Source: Vibrio chagasii (lineage in GTDB: Bacteria > Pseudomonadota > Gammaproteobacteria > Enterobacterales > Vibrionaceae). From it: DNA of 64,000 nucleotides. This document shows, piece by piece, positions 34,633 to 43,561 of the stretch (the stretch's first letter is position 1; every line of letters begins with the position of its first letter). The position numbers and the translations under genes were made by a program. Below the pieces are notes generated by a model. That model was given only the letters and a program-made list of their open reading frames with translations, had not been told where the DNA came from and did no database searches. The stretch spans positions 1,364,001 to 1,428,000 of the forward strand of contig NZ_AP025466.1 of assembly GCF_024347355.1 (NCBI RefSeq), read 5' to 3'.

Positions 34633-35487
34633 TTAAGCTTGAGCTTGTTCAGCTTCTTCTTCTGTTTCACATTGGTTTGGAATTGTGCAGCCATTGCCTT
34701 CCACTGGTAGGTGAGCACCGATAACACGTGGGTACAACCAACCACCAAAACACGCACCAGCAATAGGAGCAAGAATTGGAACGATGAAGTAAGGAATATC
34801 ACGAGCACCGGTTAATGCAAAATCCCAACCTGCAAAGTAAGCGAAAAGTTTTGGTCCGAAGTCACGTGCTGGGTTCATAGCAAAGCCAGTTAGTGGACCT
34901 AGAGAGCCACCAATTACCGCAATAAGGATACCGATCAGTAGAGGGTTCATTGCGCCACGTGATGCGCCATTGTTCTCGTCGCCCAGTGCCAGAATGGCAA
35001 ACATCAATACAGCAGTAATCACGAATTCCACAGCAAAAGCGCCGAAGAAAGAGAGTGAAGCATGTGGGTAAGTCGAGAAGATACCAGCAGTTGATAGTGC
35101 GTCTTGGCTGCTACGAACAAAGTTATGAGCAATTTCGTAATCGGTGAACAAGTTGCTGTATAGGCTGTAAACCAAAGCTGCAGAGCAGAAGGCACCAAGT
35201 AATTGAGAGATGATGTAAGGCACAACTTTCGCCTTATCAAATCCATGGAACATGGCTAACGCAATAGTTACTGCAGGGTTTATGTGTGCGCCAGAAACGC
35301 CAGCTGTACAGTAAATTGCGATTGATACGCCGAAGCCCCAGATGATACTAACTTCCCATTGTCCGAATGTTGCACCTGTTAATACCAGTGCAGCCACACA
35401 GCCAACGCCAAAGAAGATGAGCAGACCAGTACCGATAAATTCGGCGAGGCATTGCCCAAATAAAGAAGGTTGTTTGTTTGTTGTCAT
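34633..35487 (-). CDS. glpF: Glycerol uptake facilitator (aquaglyceroporin)
   Basis: A 284-residue MIP channel with six helices and two half-helices carrying the NPA motifs: HINPAVTIALAMF and MNPARDFGPKL. The Asp after the second NPA (NPARD) marks glycerol channels rather than water channels. It allows glycerol to diffuse in before GlpK traps it. First gene of the glpFK unit. Confidence 0.96.
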   Translation of the reverse strand: MTTNKQPSLFGQCLAEFIGTGLLIFFGVGCVAALVLTGATFGQWEVSIIWGFGVSIAIYCTAGVSGAHINPAVTIALAMFHGFDKAKVVPYIISQLLGAFCSAALVYSLYSNLFTDYEIAHNFVRSSQDALSTAGIFSTYPHASLSFFGAFAVEFVITAVLMFAILALGDENNGASRGAMNPLLIGILIAVIGGSLGPLTGFAMNPARDFGPKLFAYFAGWDFALTGARDIPYFIVPILAPIAGACFGGWLYPRVIGAHLPVEGNGCTIPNQCETEEEAEQAQA

Positions 35488-35539
35488 GTTCGAGTCCTTG
35501 TTATTTTTGCTTATCTAGCACACGTATTGTGCATAAATT

Positions 35540-35590
35540 TGCGAACTCGAAAATAAACGAGCATTAAAAGTGAGCGTTTGAGCATAAAAT
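35540..35590 (-). promoter_or_regulatory. Probable GlpR operators upstream of glpF
   Basis: On the minus strand TTATGCTCAAACGCTCAC and AATGCTCGTTTATTTTCG are tandem GlpR-like sites. AACGAGCATT (35556-35565) is identical to the word upstream of glpD. The rest of the 450-base gap up to 35856 holds no convincing gene. Confidence 0.6.
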
Positions 35591-35856
35591 TGTTAATTAA
35601 ACTGACTTGAAATGTTAAACCGAACACTTTTGCTCGAAAAAGAAGCTTGTATGGACGCTATTGCGCGAATGTATGTCCTGTGAGGTCGCTAAAAGTACCT
35701 GTATGTAAGCAGATGCACAACTGGTACGAGGAGTTGATGGCTGGATTTGTGATGCTGATTCGCGAGTGGTGGTTTATTAAACTTGGATCTTGTGGACCTA
35801 TCCTAGTTCTCAAATGTTGGAAAAGCTTTAACAAACAATGATGTACTTAAGCTATG

Positions 35857-35889
35857 ACAAAAAATGCCAGATCCATACTGAATCTGGCA
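35857..35889 (-). terminator. Terminator of the PACE transporter gene
   Basis: TGCCAGAT (35865-35872) pairs with ATCTGGCA (35882-35889); on the minus strand six T follow. Confidence 0.85.
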
Positions 35890-35937
35890 ATTCGTTTTGT
35901 TTATCGCTCAGTGATGATATTTGAGCGAATTGGTGAC

Positions 35938-36369
35938 TTAGTTGAGAGCGCTAACTTTTCCTTGTGTAACAAGGTAGTCTCTTACTGAATCGTACGCCCA
36001 GTTAAATCCGATAGCGTAGAGTACAAAGAAAATGACTAGGCCAATGTCCATAATCAATACGGTCAGAAAATCGAGCTTTAACACCCATATCAAAACTGGC
36101 AGCGTTACAGTCATTAAACCAAGTTCAAATCCCAATCCGTGTAAAACTCGTGTTTTCTTGGTTCGTTTTGTTCTGTCTGCCCCGAAGATTTTGTCGTAGC
36201 CGTAGTTGTAGACGTAGTTCCAAGCCATTGCTATTAGCGACATCGCAAGTGCTAACCCCGCCATTTCCCCAGCTCCATGACCAGTAATGTAGGTTGCTAG
36301 CCCTGCCATCATGATCAGTGCGAACACTTCAAATAGCACCATATGTAGAATTCGTTCTTTGTGTGACAT
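35938..36369 (-). CDS. PACE-family efflux transporter (AceI-like)
   Basis: A 143-residue inner-membrane protein of the proteobacterial antimicrobial compound efflux family: two tandem bacterial transmembrane pair domains, four helices. Characteristic segments are HMVLFEVFALIMM, AMAWNYVYNYGYDKIFG, RVLHGLGFELGLM and NWAYDSVRDY. Members export biocides such as chlorhexidine or native polyamines. It is divergent from a LysR regulator, the same arrangement as aceI-aceR, so regulation by that neighbour is likely. Confidence 0.9.
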   Translation of the reverse strand: MSHKERILHMVLFEVFALIMMAGLATYITGHGAGEMAGLALAMSLIAMAWNYVYNYGYDKIFGADRTKRTKKTRVLHGLGFELGLMTVTLPVLIWVLKLDFLTVLIMDIGLVIFFVLYAIGFNWAYDSVRDYLVTQGKVSALN

Positions 36370-36451
36370 GTACTTTCTCTTTCTGTTGAATCTATATTTG
36401 CTGTTTGAAAGGTATGTTATCTTTAATTATGATTATAGAAAGATAGTAACT

Positions 36452-36466
36452 ATCACCAATGGTGAT
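36452..36466. promoter_or_regulatory. Palindrome between PACE gene and LysR gene
   Basis: ATCACC-AAT-GGTGAT, a perfect inverted repeat 14 bases before the LysR start, is a plausible LysR-family binding site. Confidence 0.6.
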
Positions 36467-36480
36467 GATAGGTTGGTGGC

Positions 36481-37368
36481 ATGTATAACATTGAACAGCT
36501 TAAAATGTTCGTTTACGCAGTAGAGCTGGGTTCTTTCTCAGCAAGTGCTCGTCATTTGGGTAAGGTGCAATCGGCGGTCAGCCAAGGCATCAGCAATCTT
36601 GAAATAGATTTCAATGTAGAGTTATTTGATCGTTCGACTCGCAAACCTTCGCTAACGAAAGAAGGGGAGCAACTGTTTAAACAAGTGAAAGCAATCGTCC
36701 TTCAGGTTGAAGATCTCAATGCTTCCGTTAGTGCGATAGGAACTGGCGAAGAAGGGCTTATTAAAATCGCATTAGACGATTCCTTGTTGGTCCCCAACCT
36801 ATCCAGAATCCTAAGTGAATTCAGCCAACATTTCCCTGCTACTGAGGTTGAGTTGATCGCTTGTACCACAACAGAAGTGAATCCTTTCGTCGTTGAAGAG
36901 AAGGCAGACCTTGGTTTGATGTTCACCAACTTGGCTTTTGATGTCGGTTCTGAACCTTGCTTTATTGGGCACTTACCGTTTGTTGCTGTTTGTCACCCAA
37001 GCCACAAGCTAGCCAAAACGGGTGTAGCGAAGTTGTCGGATTTACTGCCTCATCGTCAGCTCATGCTGAGGGGGGATAAAGGTAAGATGATGGATCAGTT
37101 TCCACTTATAGCGGGCAAGGTATGGTGGTCGAACAGCTTTATCGTCATCAAGGAAATGATCCTTGGTAGTGATGTCGGCTGGGCGTACTTACCCAAACAC
37201 CTTGTGGAAGAAGAGTTGAGTAAACAGCGCTTAGTTGAGGTGAACGTCGCATTTGACCACAAAACGTGGTCGCCTCCGGTTGATTTGGTTTTATCGAAAA
37301 CACGCTCGAAAGGACCTGCTTTGCTTTGGCTTGAACAAGCATTGAAAGGCCTATTAGACGAAACATAA
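36481..37368 (+). CDS. LysR-family regulator (AceR-like position)
   Basis: A 295-residue LysR protein with N-terminal winged helix (MYNIEQLKMFVYAVELGSFSASARHLGKVQSAVSQGISNLE) and a full effector domain. Being divergent from the PACE transporter gene it probably activates that gene in response to a transported compound. The start is close to the palindrome at 36452-36466, suggesting autoregulation. Confidence 0.88.
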   Translation: MYNIEQLKMFVYAVELGSFSASARHLGKVQSAVSQGISNLEIDFNVELFDRSTRKPSLTKEGEQLFKQVKAIVLQVEDLNASVSAIGTGEEGLIKIALDDSLLVPNLSRILSEFSQHFPATEVELIACTTTEVNPFVVEEKADLGLMFTNLAFDVGSEPCFIGHLPFVAVCHPSHKLAKTGVAKLSDLLPHRQLMLRGDKGKMMDQFPLIAGKVWWSNSFIVIKEMILGSDVGWAYLPKHLVEEELSKQRLVEVNVAFDHKTWSPPVDLVLSKTRSKGPALLWLEQALKGLLDET

Positions 37369-37406
37369 GCTGGATGAGACTTAAATTGGATTAATCTGGA
37401 TAGAGA

Positions 37407-37436
37407 AAAGGTTCACAAATTACTTTGTGAGCCTTT
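37407..37436. terminator. Terminator between convergent lysR and acr3
   Basis: AAAGGTTCACAAA (37407-37419) pairs with TTTGTGAGCCTTT (37424-37436) with one G-T wobble; it can serve both strands. Confidence 0.8.
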
Positions 37437-37461
37437 CTGTTTTAAGCGATACGCGATTTTT

Positions 37462-38517
37462 CTAGTTCGCAGATTTCACTGTGAGACCGTTGTAGTACTT
37501 GTCTTTCATCTTAAGTGCAACGTTCACTAGGTAAATCAGCACAGGTACTTCAATCAGTGGTCCAATAACGCCTGCAAACGCTTGGTCTGAGTTGATACCG
37601 AATACAGAGATTGCTACGGCAATCGCTAACTCAAAGTTGTTACCAGTCGCAGTGAAGGCAATTGATGCGTTCTTGTCGTATTCAATGCCCATCTTCTTAC
37701 CAATGAAGAAACTGATGAAGAACATAGCAGTGAAGTAGATTGTCAGTGGAACAGCAATCAACAATACGTCCATTGGCAACTCAACAATCATCTCGCCTTT
37801 TAGGCTGAACATCAGAACGATAGTTGCTAGCAGTGCAATAAGTGTCATTGGGGAAATACGCGGAATGAACACCTCGGTGTACCACTGCTCACCTTTCATC
37901 GACACAAGGATCTTACGGCTTAGGAAGCCTGCTAGGAATGGGATACCTAGGTAGATAAGTACGCTGTGTGCAATATCGATCATTGAGATATCAACCAGCA
38001 TACCTTCGTAACCGAATACAGGAGGAAGAACGCTGATGAACAACCACGCCATAAAGCTGTAGCTAACCACTTGGAACGCACTGTTTAGAGCAACCAAGGC
38101 GGCACCATATTCTTTGTTACCGCCACCGATGTCGTTCCAAACTAGAACCATTGCCACACAACGTGCAAGACCAATTAGAATCACGCCGACCATGTAACCA
38201 GGGTGATCGCCCAAGAGAGTCAGTGCCAATACGAACATGAGGATTGGGCCAACAAACCAGTTCATGATCAAAGAGAGCTTGATGGCTTTCTTATCTTTTA
38301 CCACGGTGCCTAGCAGGTTGTAGTTAACCTTAGCCAGAGGTGGGTACATCATTGAGATAAGGCCTATCGCAAGTGGAATGTTGGTGGTGCCAACAGACAT
38401 TGAATCGTTCCACTGTTCGATCTGTGGGAATAGGGTACCCAGCAGTACACCAAGGCCCATGGCGATGAAGATCCATAGTGTTAAGTAGCGATCTAGAAAA
38501 CCTAACTTTGGTTTCAT
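37462..38517 (-). CDS. acr3: Arsenite efflux transporter, ACR3 family
   Basis: A 351-residue, ten-helix inner-membrane arsenite exporter. The segment [18 protein letters not shown] holds the conserved cysteine, and [24 protein letters not shown] and [15 protein letters not shown] are diagnostic of ACR3. It lies just downstream of arsR with an ArsR-like operator in the gap. No arsenate reductase gene is nearby. Confidence 0.94.
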   Translation of the reverse strand: MKPKLGFLDRYLTLWIFIAMGLGVLLGTLFPQIEQWNDSMSVGTTNIPLAIGLISMMYPPLAKVNYNLLGTVVKDKKAIKLSLIMNWFVGPILMFVLALTLLGDHPGYMVGVILIGLARCVAMVLVWNDIGGGNKEYGAALVALNSAFQVVSYSFMAWLFISVLPPVFGYEGMLVDISMIDIAHSVLIYLGIPFLAGFLSRKILVSMKGEQWYTEVFIPRISPMTLIALLATIVLMFSLKGEMIVELPMDVLLIAVPLTIYFTAMFFISFFIGKKMGIEYDKNASIAFTATGNNFELAIAVAISVFGINSDQAFAGVIGPLIEVPVLIYLVNVALKMKDKYYNGLTVKSAN

Positions 38518-38543
38518 GGTAATCTCTCTTTGTTGATATCGTA

Positions 38544-38561
38544 AATCGTCGAAAAACGATT
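38544..38561 (-). promoter_or_regulatory. ArsR operator before acr3
   Basis: AATCGT-N6-ACGATT. The same arrangement occurs at 38992-39009 before arsR. Confidence 0.8.
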
Positions 38562-38626
38562 AATTGTGGCAAAAAAACACGCTTAAAAGTAAAGGCTATC
38601 AAAGCCAATCATTCAAGCGTGAACTT

Positions 38627-38983
38627 CTATTTTAAAATGCTGTTAAATACCGATTCGAAGCGTTGAATATTGTCGCGGTCGATGCGGTAACACATCTTTG
38701 GCGGAATAGACTCAGCGGTAATGAAGCCTGAGTTTTTTAATATTCTTAAGTGTTCTGACACTGTTGATTGAGCTAAACCTAATTCACTCACCAGATCACT
38801 GTTTAAGCAGCCACCTGACTTTTCTAGTGCAGACAAGATGCTAAGTATGCGAATTCGAGCTGGATGCGCGAGTGCTTTTGCTAACGCAGCCATCTCTTTT
38901 TCTGCTTCAGCATTACTCGGCGGAAGAGGTAGAGAACAGCTTTCTGTTGCTTGGCATGTTGCAGTCATACTTAAGTGGCTCAC
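38627..38983 (-). CDS. arsR: ArsR-family metalloregulator
   Basis: A 118-residue winged-helix repressor: ALAKALAHPARIRILSILSAL, then LVSELGLAQSTVSEHLRILKNSGFI. A cysteine in the GGCLNSDLV segment and cysteines in the N-terminal tail (CQATESCS) are possible arsenite ligands. Operators of identical form lie in front of it and of acr3, so it should repress both until arsenite binds. Confidence 0.92.
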   Translation of the reverse strand: MSHLSMTATCQATESCSLPLPPSNAEAEKEMAALAKALAHPARIRILSILSALEKSGGCLNSDLVSELGLAQSTVSEHLRILKNSGFITAESIPPKMCYRIDRDNIQRFESVFNSILK

Positions 38984-38991
38984 TTACTACT

Positions 38992-39009
38992 AATCGTTAA
39001 AAGACGATT
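38992..39009 (-). promoter_or_regulatory. ArsR operator before arsR
   Basis: AATCGT-N6-ACGATT, nine bases upstream of the arsR start and identical in half-sites and spacing to 38544-38561. Confidence 0.8.
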
Positions 39010-39146
39010 GATAGTAAGCCTATTTCTTTTGGCGGTCAATGCGAATTTTAAAAGTCGCACAACTTAAAGAGCAAACATGCTATATCACATCCATGATTAA
39101 GGCCAACTTAGCGATTACCGCGTGAGTTAGAAATAAGTGATTAGCT

Positions 39147-39662
39147 CTATTTTCCTATCCAATACAGCGGCCATCCTTGTTGTGTCGAGGTGTTATTGAG
39201 CATGGCGCCAACCAAAACGAGCGCGACACTGCCAACTAAAACAGGCGTAAACAAGAAGGTCCAATCGACGAGTGATGTACCTGCTAACGCGATAACAATC
39301 GGGTTCGCGCCAGCGGGTGGATGAACCGCTCGAAAGTACTGCATCAAAAATATCGCGCTACCTACTGCTAGCGGCATCACTAAATAAGAATCACCGAAAC
39401 CATACAGCGCTGCGAGCCCGACTGCCGCGGAAATGAAATGACCCGCAATGATGTTGCGTGGCTGAGCAAGCGGCGAGGTTGGCACCGCAAACAACAGCAC
39501 ACAAGTCGCGCCAAACGGTGCCATTAACCAAGGCACTTGCGACTGCCCAGCAAGCAAACATAAGATCAATATGCCTACCGTACCACCGACAAAACCCTTA
39601 AGTAGTTGGCTCAGCGTTGCCTTTGGAGGTAGCTCTCCTCCACCGATCAGTTTTTTTATCAT
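39147..39662 (-). CDS. HPP-family membrane protein
   Basis: About 171 residues from ATG 39662, preceded by GGGAG. Four or five hydrophobic helices with the family signatures PWLMAPFGATCVLLFAVPTSPLAQPRN and AVHPPAGANPIVIA. HPP proteins are integral membrane proteins; some plant and cyanobacterial members are linked to nitrite transport. It is divergent from a TetR gene with two identical-core palindromes between them, so it is probably its target. Confidence 0.88.
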   Translation of the reverse strand: MIKKLIGGGELPPKATLSQLLKGFVGGTVGILILCLLAGQSQVPWLMAPFGATCVLLFAVPTSPLAQPRNIIAGHFISAAVGLAALYGFGDSYLVMPLAVGSAIFLMQYFRAVHPPAGANPIVIALAGTSLVDWTFLFTPVLVGSVALVLVGAMLNNTSTQQGWPLYWIGK

Positions 39663-39695
39663 CACGAACTCCCACCTATGACTAGAAAATAAAGT

Positions 39696-39738
39696 GTACA
39701 GATCTGTACTTTTTGATTTTAATGATACAGATCTGTAC
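39696..39738. promoter_or_regulatory. Twin TetR operators between HPP and TetR genes
   Basis: TACAGATCTGTA occurs at 39697-39708 and 39726-39737, each a perfect palindrome, 29 bases apart. Extended bases (GTGTACAG / CTGTACAC) also mirror each other across the pair. Confidence 0.85.
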
Positions 39739-39787
39739 ACTCTTTACAACGTGAAATTTTGCGACCTTAATTGAACGAGTGGATAGG

Positions 39788-40360
39788 ATGAGTAAGAAAG
39801 AACTAATCTTGGATGTGACTGAATCTTTGTTTAATCGTCTTGGTTATACTGCCGTGGGGGTGGATATGATTCGAGATGCTGCAGCAGTTTCTAAGACGTC
39901 TATGTACCGTCACTTTGGTTCAAAAGCTAAACTGATTGAAGCCGTGTTGGCTAGGCGTCACCAGCGATTCGAGTCGAGTTTAGAGGCGGCACTTTCATCT
40001 ACCTCAGGACTGCATAATCAACTGGATGTATTGCTAGATTGGCACTTTGCTTGGTTTGAACAGCCAGACTTCAAAGGTTGTATGTTCATGCACGCGCTTG
40101 CCGAATTTAAAGAATCGGAAGATGACATTGCGATGCTTGCACAACAGCACAAATCATGGCTCAAGAGCATTATTCTAAAGGTCGTTAGCGGTGGTGGAGA
40201 GGTAGGTACTGCAACATCTGATCTGCGCAGTGAATCGGTCATCACTTTCATTGAAGGTTTAATCGTCAGGAGTGAGTTTGGTGTATTAGATTTAAGCTTA
40301 GATTCAAACAAAGAAGCTTACCGAAAAGCATTGCATTCACTTGCTACTATAGCGATATAA
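39788..40360 (+). CDS. TetR-family regulator
   Basis: A 190-residue TetR protein from ATG 39788; a GTG at 39779 is in frame but the ribosome-like GGATAGG favours 39788. Helix-turn-helix: VGVDMIRDAAAVSKTSMYRHFGSKAKLIEAVL. The C-terminal domain resembles the AcuR/YjdC-like group. It should bind the twin palindromes upstream and control itself and the HPP gene. The ligand is unknown. Confidence 0.88.
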   Translation: MSKKELILDVTESLFNRLGYTAVGVDMIRDAAAVSKTSMYRHFGSKAKLIEAVLARRHQRFESSLEAALSSTSGLHNQLDVLLDWHFAWFEQPDFKGCMFMHALAEFKESEDDIAMLAQQHKSWLKSIILKVVSGGGEVGTATSDLRSESVITFIEGLIVRSEFGVLDLSLDSNKEAYRKALHSLATIAI

Positions 40361-40418
40361 TCGAACGCAGAACCGTTACCCAAGATAACGAAAAATCATA
40401 ATCTACTATTTAATTTTT

Positions 40419-40576
40419 ATACCAATCACAGTAAATGATCAGAAATAGCGCAGGAAAAAGACTTGAGAACAAGGCGGAATTTTTTGGTAAGTAGTTATTC
40501 TACAATCAAAAATTCTAACGCAGTTATCGAGTATTTTAACCAGCTAGGATGAACAGTTATTTACTACGATTGGTAT
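40419..40576. repeat. Vibrio-type intergenic inverted-repeat element (MITE-like)
   Basis: A 158-base element bounded by ATACCAATCACAGTAAAT and ATTTACTACGATTGGTAT, which pair as terminal inverted repeats with one extra base. The inside is AT-rich and has no gene. Similar half-ends are seen near 29699 and 60284. Confidence 0.75.
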
Positions 40577-40597
40577 TACTTATAGGTAAGCTCTGAA

Positions 40598-41395
40598 ATG
40601 CCACAACAGAACATCAAATTTATCGCTGCTGATATGGACGGCACTCTGCTTAATGAACACGGAAAATTAGACCCAGAATTTTTTAACCTCTATGAGCGAT
40701 TAGAAGCTCAAGACATTATCTTTGCTGCTGCGTCGGGTCGTCAGTACTACAGTTTAATGGAAACTTTTGATCCTATTAAAGATCGCATGATGTTTGTTGC
40801 TGAAAACGGCACATTAGTGATGCACAAAGGTGAAGAACTCTACAGCTGCTTGCTAGATACAGATGCAATCAAAGATATCATCAAAGAAGCGCGTGCTATC
40901 GAAGGCGCTCATGTTGTGTTGTGTGGTAAGAAGTCGGCATACATCGAAACCAAAGACGAGCGTGCTCTAGAGGAAATCTCTAAGTACTACCATCGCCGTG
41001 AGCAGGTAGAAGATCTGTTGGCGGTTGAAGATGAGTTTATCAAGGTGGCTATTTGCCACTTTGACGGCTCACAAGAGAAAGTAAACCCAAGCATCGACGC
41101 TAAGTTTGGTGAAAATTACCAAGTGGTTGTAAGCGCAAAAATTTGGTTGGATGTAATGAATGCTGAGGCTTCAAAAGGGGCGGCAATTAAGCATCTCCAG
41201 AACACATTAGGTTTCACTTACGAACAGACCATGAGCTTTGGCGACTACCTAAATGATTACGAGATGCTTAAAGAAAGTTACCACTCATATGCGATGGAAA
41301 ATGCACATCCAAAACTGAAAGAGATAGCTCGTTTTGGCGCGCCAAGTAATGTTGATGCGGGCGTATTCCAAGTGTTGGAAAAGCTTCTCGCCTAA
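40598..41395 (+). CDS. HAD-superfamily Cof-type phosphatase
   Basis: A 265-residue haloacid dehalogenase-like phosphatase. Motif I is AADMDGTLLNEHGK, motif II AAASGRQYY, and motif IV MSFGDYLNDYEML, with a type-IIB cap between. Members such as YbiV dephosphorylate sugar phosphates or FMN-type metabolites. The substrate is not predictable. Single gene with its own terminator. Confidence 0.9.
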   Translation: MPQQNIKFIAADMDGTLLNEHGKLDPEFFNLYERLEAQDIIFAAASGRQYYSLMETFDPIKDRMMFVAENGTLVMHKGEELYSCLLDTDAIKDIIKEARAIEGAHVVLCGKKSAYIETKDERALEEISKYYHRREQVEDLLAVEDEFIKVAICHFDGSQEKVNPSIDAKFGENYQVVVSAKIWLDVMNAEASKGAAIKHLQNTLGFTYEQTMSFGDYLNDYEMLKESYHSYAMENAHPKLKEIARFGAPSNVDAGVFQVLEKLLA

Positions 41396-41423
41396 CGTTT
41401 AAAATCCTTTCTAGATTTTTATC

Positions 41424-41456
41424 AAAGCCGACTCACTAACATGAGTCGGCTTTTTT
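41424..41456 (+). terminator. Terminator of the HAD gene
   Basis: AAGCCGACTCA (41425-41435) pairs with TGAGTCGGCTT (41442-41452), followed by T. Confidence 0.9.
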
Positions 41457-41486
41457 ATTGGTAATCTCGAATTTTGATAATTCGCT

Positions 41487-42686
41487 TTAACATTGATTCG
41501 CTAAGGTACACTCCGGCTTAATTTGTCTGCCAAGTTTACCCATCCAAAATGTGGCAGCCAGAACCACGGCTCCAGCAATGGTAAAACCATAAATAATCGC
41601 ATCGGCTTGCGCCAATACGGCAATCAACACATAACTTAGGCTCTGGGTTAATGTAGCGAATAGCGCTAGCCCTCCATCTACTCTTCCTCTTTGTTTTATT
41701 GCTACCGCATGGTGCATCCAATTGGTTCGGGCAATTCTATTGAGTGCGTTGAATGCACCGAAAATGAAAGTAAGAACAATAAGATATGCAGGATTCTCTG
41801 CTTGGCTCATCAACAATAAAGAGACTCCGATGATGTACATCGCTATTTGGATGATTGTTTTGTGAGATGCAGACTTCAGAATCAGTGGTAAAGATATCCC
41901 AATAATCAGTGCCCCCATGCCGAGAGAGATATTGTAAAGTGCAAGCCAGTCTCCGGTGATATTCAGTTCTGAAAACCAAATCGGAATTAAACGGCTCAAA
42001 AAGGTCACCATCGGATATGAGAGACAAGAAACAATCAGGAAACCATAGAATTGAGGCGATTGAGAGAACACATCTTTAATTTCGACCAATTGCTGTTTGA
42101 ATGGTGTATTTACACTCTCCGTGATTTGTCTTCTGTAAGGTGTCACCAAGTAACTTATTGCTGAAATGCTCGAGGCAATACCTGCAAAAATCGCAAATTC
42201 AATAATGCTCCACTGCTCGAGTAAGACAACACCAAGAGCGCCTGCACCCAAAGTTGTCGACTGCAAAATAATCTCTTGGTGACTCGAAATTTTCGCATAT
42301 TCATGGTGGTCGTAATTCTCTTGCGTAAAGGCATTGTTGGTGTGCCAGGCAAGGCTACTAGAAACCCAAAAAATGAGTTGAGCGGCACCCAGAACGACAA
42401 TAGAACCGAAGCCAAACCAGTAAATTGCAGCGACAATAAATGCGGTTGAAGCCTGGATTACCTGCGCGATGATCAAAATATTTTTACGAGAATGGCGGTC
42501 GATCAACGCTGAAAAATAGGGTGTAGCAAGAAAGGTAGTGATCGTACAGACCAGAGCCGTGAGCGCAACAAAAGTGCCCATATTGGGCGTTGCTAGCATT
42601 AGCCACGGAAGTGCCAACATAAATAGCCCTGAGCTAATGCCATCAAAGAAGCGTCCGGTAAGGTAGGGTGGTGTTTTTCTTTTCAT
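41487..42686 (-). CDS. MFS transporter
   Basis: A 399-residue major facilitator protein with about twelve helices, beginning LTGRFFDGISSGLFMLALPWLML, with the loop-2/3 motif ALIDRHSRKNILIIAQ (a variant of GxLaDrxGRkxxl). Probably a drug or metabolite exporter. The substrate is unknown. Single gene, divergent from a DsbA-like gene. Confidence 0.87.
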   Translation of the reverse strand: MKRKTPPYLTGRFFDGISSGLFMLALPWLMLATPNMGTFVALTALVCTITTFLATPYFSALIDRHSRKNILIIAQVIQASTAFIVAAIYWFGFGSIVVLGAAQLIFWVSSSLAWHTNNAFTQENYDHHEYAKISSHQEIILQSTTLGAGALGVVLLEQWSIIEFAIFAGIASSISAISYLVTPYRRQITESVNTPFKQQLVEIKDVFSQSPQFYGFLIVSCLSYPMVTFLSRLIPIWFSELNITGDWLALYNISLGMGALIIGISLPLILKSASHKTIIQIAMYIIGVSLLLMSQAENPAYLIVLTFIFGAFNALNRIARTNWMHHAVAIKQRGRVDGGLALFATLTQSLSYVLIAVLAQADAIIYGFTIAGAVVLAATFWMGKLGRQIKPECTLANQC

Positions 42687-42879
42687 ATCTCTGTCTCATC
42701 GTCTCCGTTTTGTATCACTCTACAACTTAAAGTTAACTTTAAGTCAAAGGTTAATTGAGAGAAATTTGATAGCGAATATGTCGATATTTGAACGAGTGTT
42801 CATATTGTTGTGGTCTTAATGGCAACACGGATATCCACCTTGTATTGGATCTGCCTTATTAACGATATTTGGAATGACG

Positions 42880-43527
42880 ATGAGTAAGAAACTTCAACTC
42901 GATATTATTTCTGACGTAATGTGCCCATGGTGCGTCGTCGGTTACAAAAACCTAGAGCAGGCTGTTTCAGAGCTAGCTTTAGAACAACAGATTGAACTTG
43001 AATGGAAGCCATTTGAGTTGAATCCAGATATGCCGCAAGAGGGTGAAAACCTGCGTGAGCATATCATGAGAAAATACGGTTCTAGTGCAGAAGAAAGTCA
43101 GCGCTCACGTGAGCAACTGGCAGCTCGCGGCAAAGCGGTAGGGTTCGATTTCAATTTTTATGACAGCATGAGAATGGTGAATTCACGCCACTTACATGCG
43201 CTGCTTGATTTTGCTCTAGCGCACGGAAAACAGACAGAGTTGAAGCTACGCTTCTTCACAGCGCATTTTTCAGAGCAAAAAGATCTGTCAGATCTGGATG
43301 TTATTGCGCAAGAGCTTGAAGCGGTTGGCTTAGTTGCAACGAAGGCACTGAAACGCTTAAAGAACACCGACAACTTAAAGCAAATAGAAGCGCAAGAGTT
43401 CGAATGGCAACGCATGGGTATCTCTGCGGTTCCTACTGTGGTTTTCAACCGCAAGAGTGCAGTAACTGGCGCGCAGACGGTCGAAACGTACAAGCAGATC
43501 CTTCAAGAGCTTATTGCTGAATCATAA
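42880..43527 (+). CDS. DsbA-family oxidoreductase (FrnE-like)
   Basis: A 215-residue cytoplasmic thioredoxin-fold protein with the active site CPWC (Cys15, Cys18) in ISDVMCPWCVVGYKNL, and the cis-proline region ISAVPTVVFN. It lacks a signal peptide, as FrnE-type 2-hydroxychromene-isomerase-like proteins do. ATG 42880 is preferred over 42874 because GGA is then correctly spaced. It may help in oxidative stress or polyketide-type chemistry; the role is unproven. Confidence 0.88.
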   Translation: MSKKLQLDIISDVMCPWCVVGYKNLEQAVSELALEQQIELEWKPFELNPDMPQEGENLREHIMRKYGSSAEESQRSREQLAARGKAVGFDFNFYDSMRMVNSRHLHALLDFALAHGKQTELKLRFFTAHFSEQKDLSDLDVIAQELEAVGLVATKALKRLKNTDNLKQIEAQEFEWQRMGISAVPTVVFNRKSAVTGAQTVETYKQILQELIAES

Positions 43528-43561
43528 GCTGGTCATTGCTATCAATTAAAGTTTGGAGTTC

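Noticed and set aside
35647..35841. 64-residue plus-strand frame
   Set aside because: No ribosome site or family resemblance; it lies in the glpF upstream region.
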